NCBI GenBank assembly: GCA_020439285.1
Contig: JAGQSZ010000009.1
Span: 1 to 33,278 of the forward strand
Origin: Microthrixaceae bacterium
Lineage (GTDB): Bacteria; Actinomycetota; Acidimicrobiia; Acidimicrobiales; Microtrichaceae
Length of the DNA stretch: 33,278 nucleotides
Reading direction: 5' to 3'
Shown one piece after another: positions 31,938 to 33,278 of the stretch (its first letter is position 1; every line of letters starts with the position of its first letter). The notes below the pieces were generated by a model, which ran no database searches, had not been told where the DNA came from, and worked only from the letters and a program-made list of their open reading frames with translations. Made by a program: the position numbers and the translations under genes.

Positions 31938-33278
31938 ATGGCGAAACGAATTCTTTTCATCACAACTGACCAGCAGCGCTACGACACGCTCGGGTGCAAC
32001 GGCGCGACCGTCGGACGCACGCCAACCCTTGACGGGCTCGCCGCTCAGGGCATCCGCTACGAACGTGCCGTTCCGCAGTCCGTAGTGTGCATGCCGTCGC
32101 GTTCGACGATCATCACCGGTCAGCACCCCGCCACACACGGGGTCTGGATGAACGGCGTGCCGCTACCTGTCGATGCCCCGTCAGTGGCGGCCGTTCTGCA
32201 CCAGGCCGGGTTCCGGACCTCGCTGTTCGGCAAGCCGCACTTCGAACCATTCCTGGACCCGCTCGGCCGCTATGCAGAGAACATGCTCGCGTCGATGAAG
32301 GTCCCGACCGTCGACGACGCACAGTTCGGCGGAGGCATCGGTCCTCACCGAGGGTTCGAACACATGGAGTTCTCCCAACACGGTGCGACCGGATGGCTCC
32401 ACTATTCGCAGTGGATCCGTGAGAACCATCCCGAACACATGGGCAGCTACTACCCGGTGCTCGATTCCCGCCTGGAGGTCAACGCCGATGGTTACGGCGA
32501 CTCGGGTGGCCCACAGACCAAACACAACCCGATCCCCCGCGAGATCTATCACACCGACTGGGTGGCCGATCGGGCACTCGATTGGTTGGGTGGGCTATCC
32601 AACGATGACGACTTCTTTTGTTGGATCAGCTTCCCCGATCCCCACCACCCGTGGGACCCGCCGCAGTCCGAGTTGCATCGGGTGGACTGGCGCGAGGTCC
32701 CTCTTCCAGCCGGTTACCCGGAGTCCGCGGCGGAACGCGAACGCCTCTTGGATACCAAACCTCGCCATTGGCGTATGTGGTACGAGGGGCAGTTGGTCTC
32801 CAACTATGAGGCACCCGCCTCGTGGGTTCCAGCAACCCTGACAGCCGATCAGGTCCGTGAGATCAACGCGCTCAACGCCATCGAATGCGAGTTGGTCGAC
32901 GAGGCGATCGCCCGGGTGATCAAAGCGATCGACGCCCGCGGTTGGAGCGAGGACCTCGACGTGATCTTCACTACCGATCACGGCGAGTTCCAGGGCGACT
33001 TCGGACTGTTGTTCAAAGGCCCCTACCACGTGGATTCACTGATGCGACTCCCACTCATCTGGCGTCCCGCGCCGTCACGACAGGTGACCGCCGCAACAGT
33101 CACATCCCCGGTCGGGTTGATCGACCTGGCCCCCACCTTCTGCGACATCGCAGGCTTGGAAACACCGCAGTGGATGCAGGGTTCAGCCCTGCCGGTCAGC
33201 AACGACGACGCGCAGGCCCGCGGATTGGATCAACAGTTGACGGGCTGGGACAGCGAACTGTTCGGCGTGGATGTTCAC
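31938..33278 (+). CDS. Type I sulfatase, C-terminus cut by window edge
   Basis: The frame stays open from ATG 31938 to the last base (447 residues). GAGGAG lies about 8 bases before the start. ILFITTDQQRYDTLGCNG is the N-terminal metal-binding strand (D11). C51-M-P-S-R is the C-x-P-S-R motif whose cysteine is converted to formylglycine. LFGKPHFEP, ISFPDPHHPWDPP and IFTTDHGEFQGDFG supply the other active-site Lys/His/Asp residues. It should hydrolyse sulfate esters or, as some relatives do, phosphonates. No signal peptide, so it acts in the cytoplasm. A formylglycine-generating enzyme is not in view. Being behind an SRPBCC gene and a repressor site suggests induction by its substrate. Confidence 0.93.
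   Translation, partial: MAKRILFITTDQQRYDTLGCNGATVGRTPTLDGLAAQGIRYERAVPQSVVCMPSRSTIITGQHPATHGVWMNGVPLPVDAPSVAAVLHQAGFRTSLFGKPHFEPFLDPLGRYAENMLASMKVPTVDDAQFGGGIGPHRGFEHMEFSQHGATGWLHYSQWIRENHPEHMGSYYPVLDSRLEVNADGYGDSGGPQTKHNPIPREIYHTDWVADRALDWLGGLSNDDDFFCWISFPDPHHPWDPPQSELHRVDWREVPLPAGYPESAAERERLLDTKPRHWRMWYEGQLVSNYEAPASWVPATLTADQVREINALNAIECELVDEAIARVIKAIDARGWSEDLDVIFTTDHGEFQGDFGLLFKGPYHVDSLMRLPLIWRPAPSRQVTAATVTSPVGLIDLAPTFCDIAGLETPQWMQGSALPVSNDDAQARGLDQQLTGWDSELFGVDVH

Noticed and set aside
1-33278. CRISPR arrays, tRNA or rRNA genes, insertion sequences, prophage genes
   Set aside because: No regularly spaced repeats, cloverleaf-like sequences, ribosomal RNA segments, transposases or integrases were recognised on either strand.

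Overview
The window looks like chromosomal DNA of a high-GC Gram-positive bacterium, an actinobacterium and most plausibly of the class Acidimicrobiia (inference). The grounds are roughly 60% GC coding bias, an F420-type luciferase-like oxidoreductase, an acyl-CoA carboxylase beta gene with a small epsilon gene behind it, the LigC/PrimPol pair known from mycobacteria, a SigF/RsbW-like sigma module, and many genes whose GTG or ATG start lies 6 to 8 bases after a TANNNT box, the leaderless arrangement common in Actinobacteria. No rRNA, tRNA, CRISPR array, transposase or integrase was seen.

Layout. 1-3000: a truncated kinase-like phosphotransferase and a lipoprotein (both minus), a non-coding stretch with two near-identical hairpins, then an ECF sigma factor overlapping a zinc-type anti-sigma factor. 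3000-8160 (plus): F420-type oxidoreductase, a guanylate-kinase-like protein coupled to a one-helix membrane protein, a UbiA prenyltransferase, an MBL-fold hydrolase with an alkylsulfatase-type dimerisation region, and a DsbA/FrnE-like oxidoreductase. 8180-9640 (minus): a META-domain protein and a 2-oxoglutarate/Fe(II) oxygenase. 10000-12700: a second guanylate-kinase-like paralogue with an altered P-loop, and Kup. 12780-16000: a secreted S33-type hydrolase, a two-helix membrane protein and a degenerate GGDEF protein. 15900-19960 (minus): CaiB-type CoA-transferase, metallophosphoesterase, and acyl-CoA carboxylase epsilon and beta. 20039-23720: a LOG phosphoribohydrolase, then a DNA repair group of LigC ligase, PrimPol and a 5'-3' exonuclease. 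23790-26000 (minus): a likely acquired island holding an AAA15/OLD-like ATPase, a RelA/SpoT-like nucleotidyltransferase and a small, very acidic protein. 26120-33278: a membrane-molybdopterin oxidoreductase fusion, an MFS exporter, a SigF-like sigma factor with an RsbW-like partner, a small membrane protein, and an SRPBCC-sulfatase operon under a palindromic operator, the sulfatase being cut by the window end.

The most interesting unit is the ATPase, RelA/SpoT-like and acidic-protein operon at 23792-25988. It has the make-up of a defence or toxin-antitoxin module: a sensor ATPase, a possible alarmone or nucleotide-modifying toxin, and a possible acidic antitoxin with its own internal promoter. 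Other points are the paired divergent guanylate-kinase-like proteins, the tandem hairpins before the ECF gene, and the LigC/PrimPol/exonuclease cluster with no Ku visible here.
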